DNA of 64,000 nucleotides from Triticum aestivum (Eukaryota; Streptophyta; Magnoliopsida; Poales; Poaceae): NCBI RefSeq assembly GCF_018294505.1, contig NC_057802.1, positions 316,852,921-316,916,920 on the forward strand, written 5' to 3'. Below, piece after piece: positions 35,146-44,979 of this stretch (within the stretch, counting starts at the first letter, position 1; each line of letters begins with the position of its first letter). A program made the translations under genes and the position numbers. Under the pieces are notes generated by a model. It ran no database searches, had not been told where the DNA came from, and was given only the letters and a program-made list of their open reading frames with translations.

Positions 35146-35159
35146 AAGCTTGGGGGAGT
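35146..35159 (+). other. Polypurine tract of the Athila-like element
   Basis: AAGCTTGGGGGAGT directly precedes the TGATACGTCTCC of the 3' LTR. Confidence 0.85.
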
Positions 35160-36561
35160 TGATACGTCTCCGTCGTATCTACTTTTCCAAACACTTTTGC
35201 CCTTGTTTTGGACTCTAACTTGCATGATTTGAATGGAACTAACCCGGACTGACGCTGTTTTCAGCAGAATTGCCATGGTGTTATTTATGTGCAGAAACAA
35301 AAGTTCTCGGAATGACCTGAAACTCCACGGAACTTATTTTTGGAAAATATTAAAAATACTGGAAGAAGAATCCACGTCAGGGGGGCCTCCACCTGTCCAC
35401 GAGGGTGGGGGCGCGCCTGCCCCCTGGGCGCGCCCCTGCCTCGTGGGCCCCCTGACGCTCCACCGACCTCAACTCCAACTCCATATATTCGTGTTCGGGG
35501 AGAAAAAAATCAGAGAGAAGGATTCATCGCGTTTTACGATACGGAGCCGCCGCCAAGCCCTAAAACCTCTCGGGAGGGCTGATCTGGAGTCCGTTCGGGG
35601 CTCCGGAGAGGGGAATCCGTCGCCGTCGTCATCATCAACCATCCTCCATCACCAATTTCATGATGCTCACCGCCGTGCGTGAGTAATTCCATCGTAGGCT
35701 TGCTGGACGGTGATGGGTTGGATGAGATTTATCATGTAATCGAGTTAGTTTTGTTAGGGTTTGATCCCTAGTATCCACTATGTTCTGAGATTGATGTTGC
35801 TATGACTTTGCTATGCTTAATGCTTGTCACTAGGGCCCGAGTGCCATGATTTCAGATCTGAACCTATTATGTTTTCATGAATATATGTGAGTTCTTGATC
35901 CTATCTTGCAAGTCTATAGTCACCTACTATGTGTTATGATCCGGCAACCCCGAAGTGACAATAATCGGGACCACTCCCGATGATGACCGTAGTTTGAGGA
36001 GTTCATGTATTCACTATGTGTTAATGCTTTGTTCTGGTACTCTATTAAAAGGAGGCCTTAATATCCCTTAGTTTCCATTAGGACCCCGCTGCCACGGGAG
36101 GGTAGGACAAAAGATGTCATGCAAGTTCTTTTCCATAAGCACGTATGACTATATTCGGAATACATGCCTACATTACATTGAAGAATTGGAGCTAGTTCTG
36201 TGTCACCCTATGTTATGACTGTTACATGATGAACTGCATCCGGCATAATCCTCTATCACTGAGCCAATGCCTACGAGCTTTTCACATATTGTTCTTCGCT
36301 TATTTACTTTTCCGTTGCTACTGTTACAATCACTACAAAACCCAAAAATATTACTTTTGCTATCGTTACCGTTACTTCCATATTACTTTGCTACTAAATA
36401 CTTTGCTGCAGATATTAAGTTATCCAGGTGTGGTTGAATTGACAACTCAACTGCTAATACTTGAGAATATTCTTTGGCTCCCCTTGTGTCGAATCAATAA
36501 ATTTGGGTTGAATACTCTACCCTCGAAAACTGTTGCGATCCCCTATACTTGTGGGTTATCA
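35160..36561 (+). repeat. 3' LTR of the Athila-like element
   Basis: 1402 bp, followed by the CCAGT duplication. The 149-codon ORF at 35233-35682 lies wholly in the LTR, spans the GC-rich module and is interrupted differently in the 5' LTR; it is not counted as a gene. Confidence 0.9.
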
Positions 36562-36566
36562 CCAGT

Positions 36567-36890
36567 TGCAGCAAAGAAGATGCCACTAATCAGTGACTTG
36601 CCCAACAACAAGGGTCATTGATAAGTGCCATTTGCCCCTAGGCAAATGCCACTTATCAATGGCACTTGCTGTTGGGCAAAATGGCACTTATCAATGGCAC
36701 TTGCTATTGGGCAAGTCACTGATCAGTGTCATTGATCAGTGCCATTTGCACTACAGCAAGTAGATTAGTGCTCTTGCCCAACACCAAGTGCCACTGATCA
36801 TTGCCATTTGGCCATGAGCACATGCCACTGATCAGTGGCACTTGCTGTTGGGCAAGTCCACTGATCAGTGGCATTTGCTTGCTTGCTTGC
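36567..36890. repeat. Palindromic minisatellite, TGCCACTGATCAGTGGCA type
   Basis: Units of roughly 35-45 bp combine CACTTGCTGTTGGGCAAG with the palindrome TGCCACTGATCAGTGGCA or its variants (GTGCCATTTGCC, CACTTATCAATGGCAC). A short left part (26955-27015) lies on the other side of the Gypsy insertion, showing the array was present before that insertion. The units could fold into stem-loops. It ends at a GCTTGCTTGCTTGC run just before the B3 ORF. Confidence 0.75.
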
Positions 36891-36917
36891 TTGCTTTGTT
36901 TGATACTAATACTTGTC

Positions 36918-37490
36918 ATGTTGCCTGACAAGATACTGAAGACTGACTGGGATGTGGCGGGTGGAGGAGCTCAGGTCGTGGCCGGAGCTGAGCGCGCCGA
37001 GGATTTCATCCCCACGAACAGGTGGCTCAGGAAGATGGACCTGCCTAGCAGGATCGCCTTCATGAGCGTGCCTCGTTCAAGGGGACGATCTCTGAGGCAG
37101 GGCCATGAGGAGGGGGCCAGGGGGCCGATGAGATTCTACGCACAGATCAAGGACAACGAGGACCTCGACATGCTCGTCGTCCTTCCCAAGTTCGTGGAGG
37201 TGATGAACACCTGGCTGGTCATCAAGCGACTCCCGCGCGTGGTCAGGCTCTCAGCCAACAAGAGGTGCGTGTTCTGGGTGCAGGTCCAGAACTTCGAGGG
37301 CCAGATGGTGCTTGGCCGGGGGTGGAACTACTTCTGCCGCCGCCACAAGATCGTCCCCAGCGACCTCGTCGTTGTGCGCATCTCCGGACTTGGACTGAAG
37401 GTTCAGATCTACAACCACGACTCGTCGGTGATGTGCAGGTACCGTTGCAGCAGGCACAACTGCCTTGGTGGCATCGAGCAGGCTATGTAG
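36918..37490 (+). CDS. B3 DNA-binding-domain-like protein carried by the TIR transposon
   Basis: 190 residues from ATG 36918 to TAG 37488-37490; upstream in-frame codons lie in the minisatellite, so a later start is preferred. Residues about 80-175 fit a plant B3 fold: FYAQIKDNEDLDMLVVLPKF (first strand and helix), VVRLSANKRCVFWVQVQNFE, then the hallmark LGRGWNYFCRRHKIVPSDLV and VQIYNHDSSVMCRYRC. B3 domains bind DNA in ARF, RAV, ABI3 and REM factors; no partner domain is present. The first 40 residues may be a former exon border (GGAQVVAGAERAED). It is GC-rich, unlike the flanking repeats. It could be a captured host gene fragment or an element gene. The splice structure cannot be settled, and the true start may lie in the exon-like block at 26001. 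Confidence 0.72.
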   Translation: MLPDKILKTDWDVAGGGAQVVAGAERAEDFIPTNRWLRKMDLPSRIAFMSVPRSRGRSLRQGHEEGARGPMRFYAQIKDNEDLDMLVVLPKFVEVMNTWLVIKRLPRVVRLSANKRCVFWVQVQNFEGQMVLGRGWNYFCRRHKIVPSDLVVVRISGLGLKVQIYNHDSSVMCRYRCSRHNCLGGIEQAM

Positions 37491-37736
37491 TTAAGTTAAG
37501 TAAGGTGTTAGTGGAGAATTTTAGGGTGTGTGGCGAGACTTTGTGCTGGGAACATGTTCATATTTTGGCCAGGTGCAGCACCCTGGCACAGCAGGGAAGG
37601 AGGATGCCCCCGCTCTTAATCTAGACTATGCTATCTAGTTAAGTAGTTTGTTGTGTTAAGTTTGCTGTCATTACATTGCTTGCTTTGTTTGATCTTGCTG
37701 TTGTGATGTTGCTGTTGTGCTGATCATGTGTGGTGG
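37491..37736 (+). other. 3' flank of the B3 ORF
   Basis: Non-coding; the GCTTGCTTTGTTTGAT string at 37677 repeats the one just before the ORF (36889). No polyadenylation signal was confidently identified. Confidence 0.4.
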
Positions 37737-37779
37737 TAAGGCCACCACATTTGAATGGGGTGAGCAGAACACAAACGTT

Positions 37780-37988
37780 ATTTGCAACCAAACAGCTGAA
37801 GTTTGCATCTGCTCACACCCTAAGCACAAATGCGGGCAACCAAACAGCACGGGGTAAGTGCCTCTCGATGCGATGCATGCAACCAAACAGGTTGCATCTG
37901 CTGCATATGAGGCTGTATTTCAGCAACCAGGCTGGGTTGAGGTGGACATGCAATGCAGGTACTGTTCCAAACTGCAACCAAACACGCC
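37780..37988. repeat. Right subterminal repeats and TIR of the B3 transposon
   Basis: GCAACCAAACA occurs at about 37788, 37838, 37879 and 37974, the last being the TIR. The string TGTTTGGTTGCCCGCAT is shared between the left end (25674) and the right subterminal region (inverted, about 37830-37846). Subterminal repetition of a TIR motif is typical of transposase-binding sites. Confidence 0.7.
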
Positions 37989-38498
37989 CATAATGCACAT
38001 CCAGTAAACCTTGACGCTGTAGCATCGGCCCTGGGGGAATCTGTTAATGGGGTTAACCCTGATGACATAGTACGACCAGACATCCAGCTTAATGGGTGTT
38101 CTGGGTCAGTAGCTTTTGTTGCTGTTAAAACATCTGAACTGAATAACTTGAGTCCTATATGTGGAGGAGATAATGAGAAGAGTATTGCAAACAAGCGGGC
38201 CTCACAGGAAGCTTTGTCCTCGCCGGATGCAGCAGCATCTACACTAGCTAGCCCAGTTGAAGGAGAGAATGAGCAGAGAGTTGGAAACAAACGGGCCTCA
38301 TAGGACTTGGAAGATCATCTTGCATTGGTCCAGTATGAGGAGCGGCCAGAGGATGTTCCACCCCTTCCCCCGGTTTATGTTTCGCCAAGGAAGATCAACA
38401 CGAAACTTAAGAAAGGCAATGATCAAAATGGGAAAGATGACATGGTGATTTCTGAACCCTTGGCGGGCTCCCATGAGGAGCGCCGCCGGGACCAATGA
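37989..38498 (+). pseudogene. LINE ORF1, C-terminal part
   Basis: This continues the ORF1 cut at 25669; joining the flanks gives an uninterrupted HNAHPVNLDAVASALGESVN. The frame contains a TAG at 38301-38303 (after NEQRVGNKRAS) and resumes in the same frame (EDHLALVQYEERPEDVPPLP) to a TGA at 38496-38498. That TGA overlaps the ATG of ORF2 in the string ATGA. ORF1 products coat LINE RNA. This copy is non-functional. Confidence 0.7.
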
Positions 38499-40508
38499 GT
38501 CATTAACCTGGAACTGTCGCGGGTTGGGCAACCCCGCGACAGTTCGAGAAGTTCGCGAGCTCGCGAACAAGTTTTCCCTGGCCGTGTTATGCTTAGTTGA
38601 AACTCAATTGGATAGTGCACGCGCCGAAATTTTATCTTTATCTTTTGGTTATAATAAATCTTTCGCTGTTAGTAGTTCAGGCAGGAGTGGGGGCCTTGTA
38701 CTTTTCTGGAATAATGAAATAAAATTAGAGATTCAGGGCTACTCGAAGTACCACATTGATGCTATTATGTCTGAATTGGGAACAGTTCCTTGGAGGCTTT
38801 CATGCATATATGGGGAGGCGAAGGTCGCAGACAGATACAAGACTTGGGATACCCTCCGTTCGTTGGCTGGTACATCATCTCTTCCCTGGTTGGCTATGGG
38901 CGATTTCAATGAAGTTTTGCGCCAGTCTGAGCATGATGGAGTGAGCTTGAGAAGTCAATCCCAGATGGACAGTTTTAGAGATGCTTTGGATGTGTGTTGC
39001 TTACATGATTTAGGACATAGTGGTCTGCCATGGACATTCGAGAAGAAAGTAGCGGGTGGTTCTTTTACAAGGGTGAGACTGGACCGAGCGGTGGTGGATG
39101 CTGTATGGAGCTCGTTGTTCCCGTCGGCACAGCTAGATCATGTAGCATCAGCGTGCTCGGATCATAGCCCTATTGTCCTAAATTTCTCTGAAGAGCTTAT
39201 GAAGATTAAGGGCGCCAGGCCCTTCAAATAGGAGACTATGTGGGAAACGCACCCAGAGTTGAAAACACGCGTTGAGATGTCATGGAAGAATAACCCGCGA
39301 GCATTCTCGGTTGCCGAAGTGCAAGACAAGCTATGCGAGCTTTCGGGTGATCTATCTAGCTGGGATAGGCTGACACTTGGGAATGTGCGTAGGGAAATTA
39401 AACGCCTAAAGCATGAGCTGGAAATTCTTAGGGGCTTACCTGGCCGGGCTGGTCCGTCACATCAAGAAGTCAAAATTGTAGAGCGGTTGGTGAAGAAATA
39501 TTATGGAAGCAACGTTCGCGTGTAGAATGGCTAAGTTGTGGAGATAAAAACACTCGTTACTTCCACTTAAGAGCCACTATGAGGAGAAGGAAGAACCTCA
39601 TAAAATCTTTGTTGAATGCTAATGGTGACGTGATCAGCAACATAAATGAGCTTGAGGACATGGCAACGATGTTTTATAAGGACCTCTACACTTCAGAGGG
39701 AGTTGCAAATATGCATGACGTTTTGGATACGGTACCGGCTAAGGTGACGGCAGCTATGAACATCTCTCTTAACGCTAAATACACTACTAGTGAAGTAAAA
39801 ACAACCCTATTTCAAATGTATCCTATGAAAGCTCCGGGCCCGGATGGCTACCCAGCGCACTTCTTTCAGAAACACTGGGATATATGTGGTTATGAGGTAA
39901 CTAAAGCAGTGTTGCGCATTGTGGAAGGTGAGGAGAGCGCAGAGTGCATCAATAATACTTATCTAGTTTTAATCCCAAAGGTAAAGAATCCATCCTCGCT
40001 AACCCAATTCCGTCAAATCAGCCTATGCAATGTTTTATATAAGATTGCTTCTAAAGTCATTGCTAACCGGTTGAAAGAGATACTTCCAAAAATTATTTCT
40101 GCAGAGCAGTCCGCCTTTGTCCCAGGGAGGTATATTACTGATAACATCATTGTTGCTTATGAGTGCTTGCACTTTATGAAAAGAAATAAAGCCCTGAAAC
40201 ATCGCCATTGTGCCCTGAAGTTAGACATGATGAAGGCGTATGACAGGGTGGAATGGACATATCTGGAGGCAGTAATGCTCAAGCTTGGCTTTTCTGAGAG
40301 ATGGGTTTCAATTGTCATGAATATGGTTAAATCAGTATCATACTCAGTTCTCTTCAATGGCAAGAAACTTGACGATTTCAAACCTTCGAGAGGTATTCGG
40401 CAGGGAGACCCAATATCACCCTACCTTTTCTTGTTAGCAGTAGAGGGCCTTTCAGGCCTCCTCAAAAGAGACCATTCGTTGCATTTGAGTGGGATTCAAG
40501 TGGCTCCT
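38495..40508 (+). pseudogene. LINE ORF2, endonuclease and first half of reverse transcriptase
   Basis: ORF2 supplies the nicking endonuclease and RT for target-primed reverse transcription. After the ATG at 38495 a 1-bp loss (ATTA for ATTTA) breaks the frame; the long frame then reads LTWNCRGLGNPATVREV. Endonuclease landmarks follow: LVETQL, MGDFNEVL, VRLDRAVVDA and SDHSPIVL. A TAG at 39229-39231 replaces a sense codon, and a frameshift occurs near 39500. RT blocks follow: KAPGPDGYPAHFFQKHW, QSAFVPGRYITDNIIVAYE, LKLDMMKAYDRVEW and GIRQGDPISPYLFLLAVEGL. The segment ends at VAP where the solo LTR is inserted. Confidence 0.93.
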
Positions 40509-42169
40509 TGATGTCTACTACGCAACCTTCTTCTTGTAGACGTTGTTGGGCCTCCAAGTGCAGAGGTTTGTAGGACAGTAGCAAATTTCCCTCAAGTGGA
40601 TGACCTAAGGTTTATCAATCCGTGGGAGGCGTAGGATGAAGATGGTCTCTCTCAAGCAACCCTGCAACCAAATAACAAAGAGTCTCTTGTGTCCCCAACA
40701 CACCCAATACAATGGTAAATTGTATAGGTGCACTAGTTCGGCGAAGAGATGGTGATACAAGTGCAATATGGATGGTAGATATAGGTATTTGTAATCTGAA
40801 AATATAAAAACAGCAAGGTAACTAATGATAAAAGTGAGCGTAAACGGTATTGCAATGCTAGGAAACAAGGCCTAGGGTTCATACTTTCACTAGTGCAAGT
40901 TCTCTCAACAATAAGAACATAATTGGATCATATAAATATCCCTCAACATGCAACAAAGAGTCACTCCAAAGTCACTAATAGTGGAGAACAAACGAAGAGA
41001 TTATGGTAGGGTACGAAACCACCTCAAAGTTATTCTTTCCAATCAATCCGTTGGGCTATTCCTATAAGTGTCACAAACAGCCCTAGAGTTCCTACTAGAA
41101 TAACACCTTAAGACACAAATCAACCAAAACCCTAATGTCACCTAGATACTCCAATGTCACCTCAAGTATCCGTGGGTATGATTATACGATATGCATCACA
41201 CAATCTCAGATTCATCTATTCAACCAACACATAGAACCTCAAAGAGTGCCCCAAAGTTTCTACCGGAGAATCAAGACGAAAACGTGTGCTAAACCCTATG
41301 CATAGGTTCATGGGCGGAACCCGCAAGTTGATCACCAAAACATACATCAAATGAATCACATGATATCCCATTGTCACCACAGATACACACGGCAAGGCAT
41401 ACATCAAGTGTTCTCAAATCATTAAAGACTCAACCCGATAAGCTTACTTCAAAGGGAAAACTCAATCCATTACAAGAGAGGAGAGGGGGAGAAGCAACAT
41501 AAGATCCAACTATAATAGCAAAGCTCGCGATACATCAAGATCGAATCACCTCAAGAATACGAGAGAGAGAGATCAAACACATAGCTACTGGTACATACCC
41601 TCAGCCCCGAGGGTGAACTACTCCCTCCTCGTCATGGAGAGCGCCGGGATGATGAAGATGGCCACCGGTGAGGGTTCCCCCTCCGGCAGGGTGCCGGAAT
41701 AGGGTCCCATTGGTTTTTGGTGGCTACAGAGGCTTGCGACGGCGGAACTCCCGATCTGTTCTGTTCCCCGATCGTTTTAGGGTATATGGATATATATAGG
41801 TGAAAGAAGTACGTCAGGGGAGCCACGAGGGGCCCACGAGGGTGGAGGGCGCGCCCAGGGGGGTGGGCGCGCCCCCTGCCTCGTGCCTCCCTCGTTGCTT
41901 TCCTGACGTGCACTCCAAGTCTCCCAGGTTGCTTTCTTTCCAAAAATAACTTCTCCAGAAGGTTTCATTCCGTTTCGACTCCGTTTGATATTCCTTTTCT
42001 TCGAAACACTGAAACAAGGGAAAAAACAGGAACTGACACTGGGCTCTGGGTCAATAGGTTAGTCCCAAAAATAATATAAAAGTGCATAGTAAAGCCCATA
42101 AAATATCCAAAATGGATAATATAATAGCATGAATACTTCATAAATTATAGATACGTTGGAGACGTATCA
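40509..42169 (-). mobile_element. Solo LTR inserted in LINE ORF2
   Basis: 1661 bp; on the minus strand it opens TGATACGTCTCCAACGTATC and closes with TAGTAGACATCA. The flanks are a perfect 5-bp duplication CTCCT (40504-40508, 42170-42174), and removal restores the LINE frame exactly (VAP then SAPRVNHLLFADD). It contains the same CACGAGGG...GGGCGCGCC...CTCGTG module as the Athila-like LTR, so the two families are related in this region. A solo LTR forms by recombination between the two LTRs of a full element. Confidence 0.92.
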
Positions 42170-44250
42170 CTCCTTCAGCGCCACGAGTTAACCATTTGTT
42201 ATTTGCTGATGATATCCTGCTGTTTTTCAAGGCAAACGGTTCAGGGGCGATGGAAGTGTCAAACCTGTTGGATTCCTATTGCCAAGCTTCAGGGCAGAGG
42301 ATAAATACAAACAAGTCCTCAGTTTATTTCAGCAAGGGAACACCAGACAATGTCAGACAAGAAGTAAAGGGGGTTCTCAATGTCCATATTGAAACTCTTA
42401 ATGAGAAATATCTGGGTATGCCCTCTGATATTGGTTCTTCCAGGATGGGTGTTTTTAAGTATCTGAAAGATAGGTTATGCTCTAAGGTGAAAGGTTGGAT
42501 TGAGAAAACAATCTCTGCAGCAGGCAAATAAATTCTTATTAAATTAGTAGCACAGGTCGTCCCAGTTTTCTCAATGTGATGCTTTAAATTGCCACGAGGT
42601 TTATGTGAAAAGCTGAATAAGCTCATTGGCCAGTTCTTCTGGGGCAGCAAAGAGGGTCAACGAAAACCACACTGGGTTTCCTGGAGAGTTATGACTCAAC
42701 CGAAGAAGTGTGGCGGATTGGGATTTAGGGACATCGAGCTCTTCAATTTAGCCTTATTGGCTCGTCAATCATGGTGCCTGCTCACAGTGCCTGATTCACT
42801 TTGCGTGCGGTTGCTTAAATCTGTCTACTACCCAAACAATGACATTCTGACGGCCGAATTGGGATCACACCCATCTCAGGTATGGAGGTCAATCCTAGAA
42901 GGTAGAGACGTGCTCTCACTAGGTATTATAAGGCGCATTGGGGATGGTTCAAACACCCGTATTTGGGCAGACAATTGGATACCAAGAGACTCGTCGATGA
43001 GGCCACTACTTTGCCTGGCTAGCGACCCCCCTGTTTTGGTTAGCAAATTGATTGACAATACCTCAGCAGCTTGGAGAGATGATAAGTTGCACCAGTTTTT
43101 TCTTCCGTCTGATATTCAAGTTATAAAGAATATACCTCTTTGCACGACACCAATGACTGACTTCTGGGCATGGCAATTTGAAAAGAAAGGTGCATTTTCT
43201 GTCAAGTCGGCACATCGAATGTTGATGAATTTGAGAAATATGAGAGATAACTTGCTCAATCAAAGAGGAGATTCATCCAATAGCACGACAGATGAGAAGT
43301 GCTGGTCATCTTTGTGGAACACCAAAGTTCCAGGCAAAATTAGAACTTTTCTTTGGAGGCTCGCAAGACATTCTTTGACGTCAGAGGACGTGCGCCACCA
43401 TAGAAACATGCGTGACACAGATTCTTGCCAACTATGTGGAGCAGCTGATTCATGGAGGCACTCGTTGATTGATTGCACAACATAGAGGTGTGTGTGGGCC
43501 TTAGGTGACGAGGAATTAACTGATCATATTGTTGAGTCTCAAGAACCCAATGCTAAACATTGGCTCTTCAACAAGATGGATGCATTATCACATATGGAGT
43601 TTGTGAAGATGGCCGTCACTCTTTGGGCAATATGAGTTGCGCGTAGAAAAGCTATACACGAGTCAATATTTCAAAGCCCAATGTCGACTCACCGCTTCAT
43701 AGAAAGCTTCATTGCCGAATTGGATGGTGTGAATATGATTGTTAGCACTTCCACTCCGGCTGGACGCGCACATGCGATAATGAGGCGGAGCTCTTGGAAA
43801 GCACCTCCAAGCGGACATGTTAAAATCCATGTAGATGGGGGTCTGTCCCATGATAGGCGTGTTGAAGCTGCGGCAGCAGTGTGCAGGGATGAACCTGGTC
43901 AGTACCTCGGGTCCTCAGCAATTGTTCTACCTGGGGTTATAAATCCTACAATTTTAGAGTCCATTTTATCATGAGGCCTTGGCACTTGCGGCTGATTTAT
44001 CTTTGGATCACTTGGTGATTGCATGTGACTGCAAGCCGATTGTGGATGACATCAAAAAGGGGATAGGAGGCCCCCATATCATAGTCGTCGAGGATAAATA
44101 ATAGAAGAGGGTATTTTGCTAGTTGTGATTTTGTATTTGAAGGTCGTGCTTCGAATCTAGAGGCGCACAACCTTCTGAAATTTTCTGTCTCACTTCCGCA
44201 GGGTCGCTATTTGTGGCTTCTATCCCCTCATGACCCACTTTGTATCCCTA
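42170..44250 (+). pseudogene. LINE ORF2, second half: RT catalytic box to RNase H
   Basis: The RT catalytic motif FADDILLF opens this part, followed by the thumb region (NEKYLGMPSDIGSSRMGVFK). A TAA at 42529-42531 (AAGK then ILIK) and a TGA near 42577 interrupt it; the frame continues with KLPRGLCEKLNKLIGQFFWG. A zinc-finger segment (zf-RVT type) at 43330-43480 reads VPGKIRTFLWRLARHSLTSE and CQLCGAADSWRHSLIDCT. After two more stops an RNase H domain follows (KIHVDGGLSHDRRVEAAAAV at 43820; DCKPIVDDI at about 44030). The A-tail ends at 44293. It cannot encode an active product. Confidence 0.92.
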
Positions 44251-44308
44251 TGAACATAGTTTCTAATTAATAAAGTGTGGGATCCTTAAAAAAATCTAGT
44301 CAACGATC

Positions 44309-44979
44309 CTAGTATTTGACCTGCCATGTCGGCAAATACTGGCTAAACATCCTCAAAGTTTAAAATAGACCGCATCAAATGGTTAGGTATGCTTATTTTG
44401 GGAATTACAAGTCCATGGTTCAATTTAGTTTTCGTCTACAAGTTCAAGATTTGTTTAGACTTTTTCCTTTCTTACGCCCTAGGACCGGCGGGCCCGCTAC
44501 TTTCATGTCACCAACTGAAACAATGGTGTACAAGCTGGGCTCATCATGCAGCCAGGCGTTACGTCCAGGAAGCCCCGAGCCAACAGAAGATTCACCCCGG
44601 CCTCCGATAGCCAGGCGAGATGACCGGAGGGAGGTCCTAATCGGCGCCTTTAGCGCCGATTCCTGGTTCCGGCGCACACGCAGAAGGTGATTGGGCCGGC
44701 CCATTAAAGCACGATTGCTGGATCGTTGCGCCTCCTCGCTCACTCGGGTCGCTCGTTGCTCGATCCCAGTCGCAAGTTTTTTTTTGCGGGGTGATCTCAG
44801 CCGCCAGTTGACGCTTCTAAAACATGACGCTAGTTAACTATTGATCGTGACCATGCACTACTGACCAAGTATTTGACTACTAGCTTTTACAAAAAAGTTC
44901 ACTCCTCGATTTGGTACCGCTCGCGCAGCCCGCACCGAAACAGTGCTTTACCCCTAGACACTAAAAACTTTAAAAATAT
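44309..44979. other. Intergenic DNA right of the LINE
   Basis: This continues the DNA interrupted by the LINE. Overlapping ORFs on both strands at 44379-44743 have no recognisable domain. A GGCGCCTTTAGCGCCGAT block near 44643 is a short palindrome. No gene is supported. Confidence 0.45.

Larger units (their letters stand above)
27016..36561 (+). mobile_element. Non-autonomous Gypsy/Athila-like LTR retrotransposon
   Basis: LTRs of 1404 bp (27016-28419) and 1402 bp (35160-36561) flank a 6.74-kb interior. The LTR opens TGATACGTCTCCGTCG and closes GTGGGTTATCA. Target duplication CCAGT at 27011-27015 and 36562-36566. Interior order: leader, gag (frameshifted), protease (intact), an LTR-like GC-rich module, an intact extra ORF of 341 residues, about 2 kb of non-coding sequence and a polypurine tract. 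I find no reverse transcriptase, RNase H or integrase. The gag and extra ORF resemble Athila-lineage proteins. By eye the LTRs differ at about twenty sites plus several indels, so it is older than the Angela insertion. Confidence 0.9.
25670..37988 (+). mobile_element. TIR DNA transposon carrying a B3-domain ORF
   Basis: The left end GGCGTGTTTGGTTGC (25670-25684) and right end GCAACCAAACACGCC (37974-37988) are perfect 15-bp inverted repeats. The flanks are CATA on both sides if the TIR is 15 bp, or ATA if the right end is one base longer; removing the element restores continuous LINE sequence (GGCATAATGCAC). Copies of TGTTTGGTTG recur inside both ends (25709; 37787, 37837 and 37878, inverted). 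After removing the Gypsy insertion (27016-36561 plus CCAGT) the element is about 2.77 kb. It holds a GC-rich exon-like block, an intron-like spacer, a palindromic minisatellite and a B3-domain ORF. No transposase is seen, so it is non-autonomous. GG-termini with a 3-bp duplication suggest PIF/Harbinger, but ATA/CATA is not the usual TWA, so the superfamily is open. Confidence 0.78.
25422..44293 (+). mobile_element. 5'-truncated L1-type LINE, opened by two nested insertions
   Basis: The element starts inside ORF1 and ends in AATAAAGTGTGGGATCC plus a short A-tract. It is flanked by a 15-bp target duplication: ATCTAGTCAATGATC at 25407-25421 and ATCTAGTCAACGATC at 44294-44308 (one mismatch). Removing the TIR transposon (25670-37988) and the solo LTR (40509-42169) leaves about 4.9 kb encoding the end of ORF1 and all of ORF2 (endonuclease, RT, zinc finger, RNase H). 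Long duplications, an A-tail and 5' truncation are hallmarks of target-primed reverse transcription. It is inactive: several stops and frameshifts. Confidence 0.92.

Noticed and set aside
35233..35682. 149-codon ORF in the Athila-like LTR
   Set aside because: Located wholly in an LTR and not kept in the other LTR.
25670..37988. Firm PIF/Harbinger classification of the B3 transposon
   Set aside because: The duplication is ATA or CATA rather than TAA/TTA and no transposase is present.
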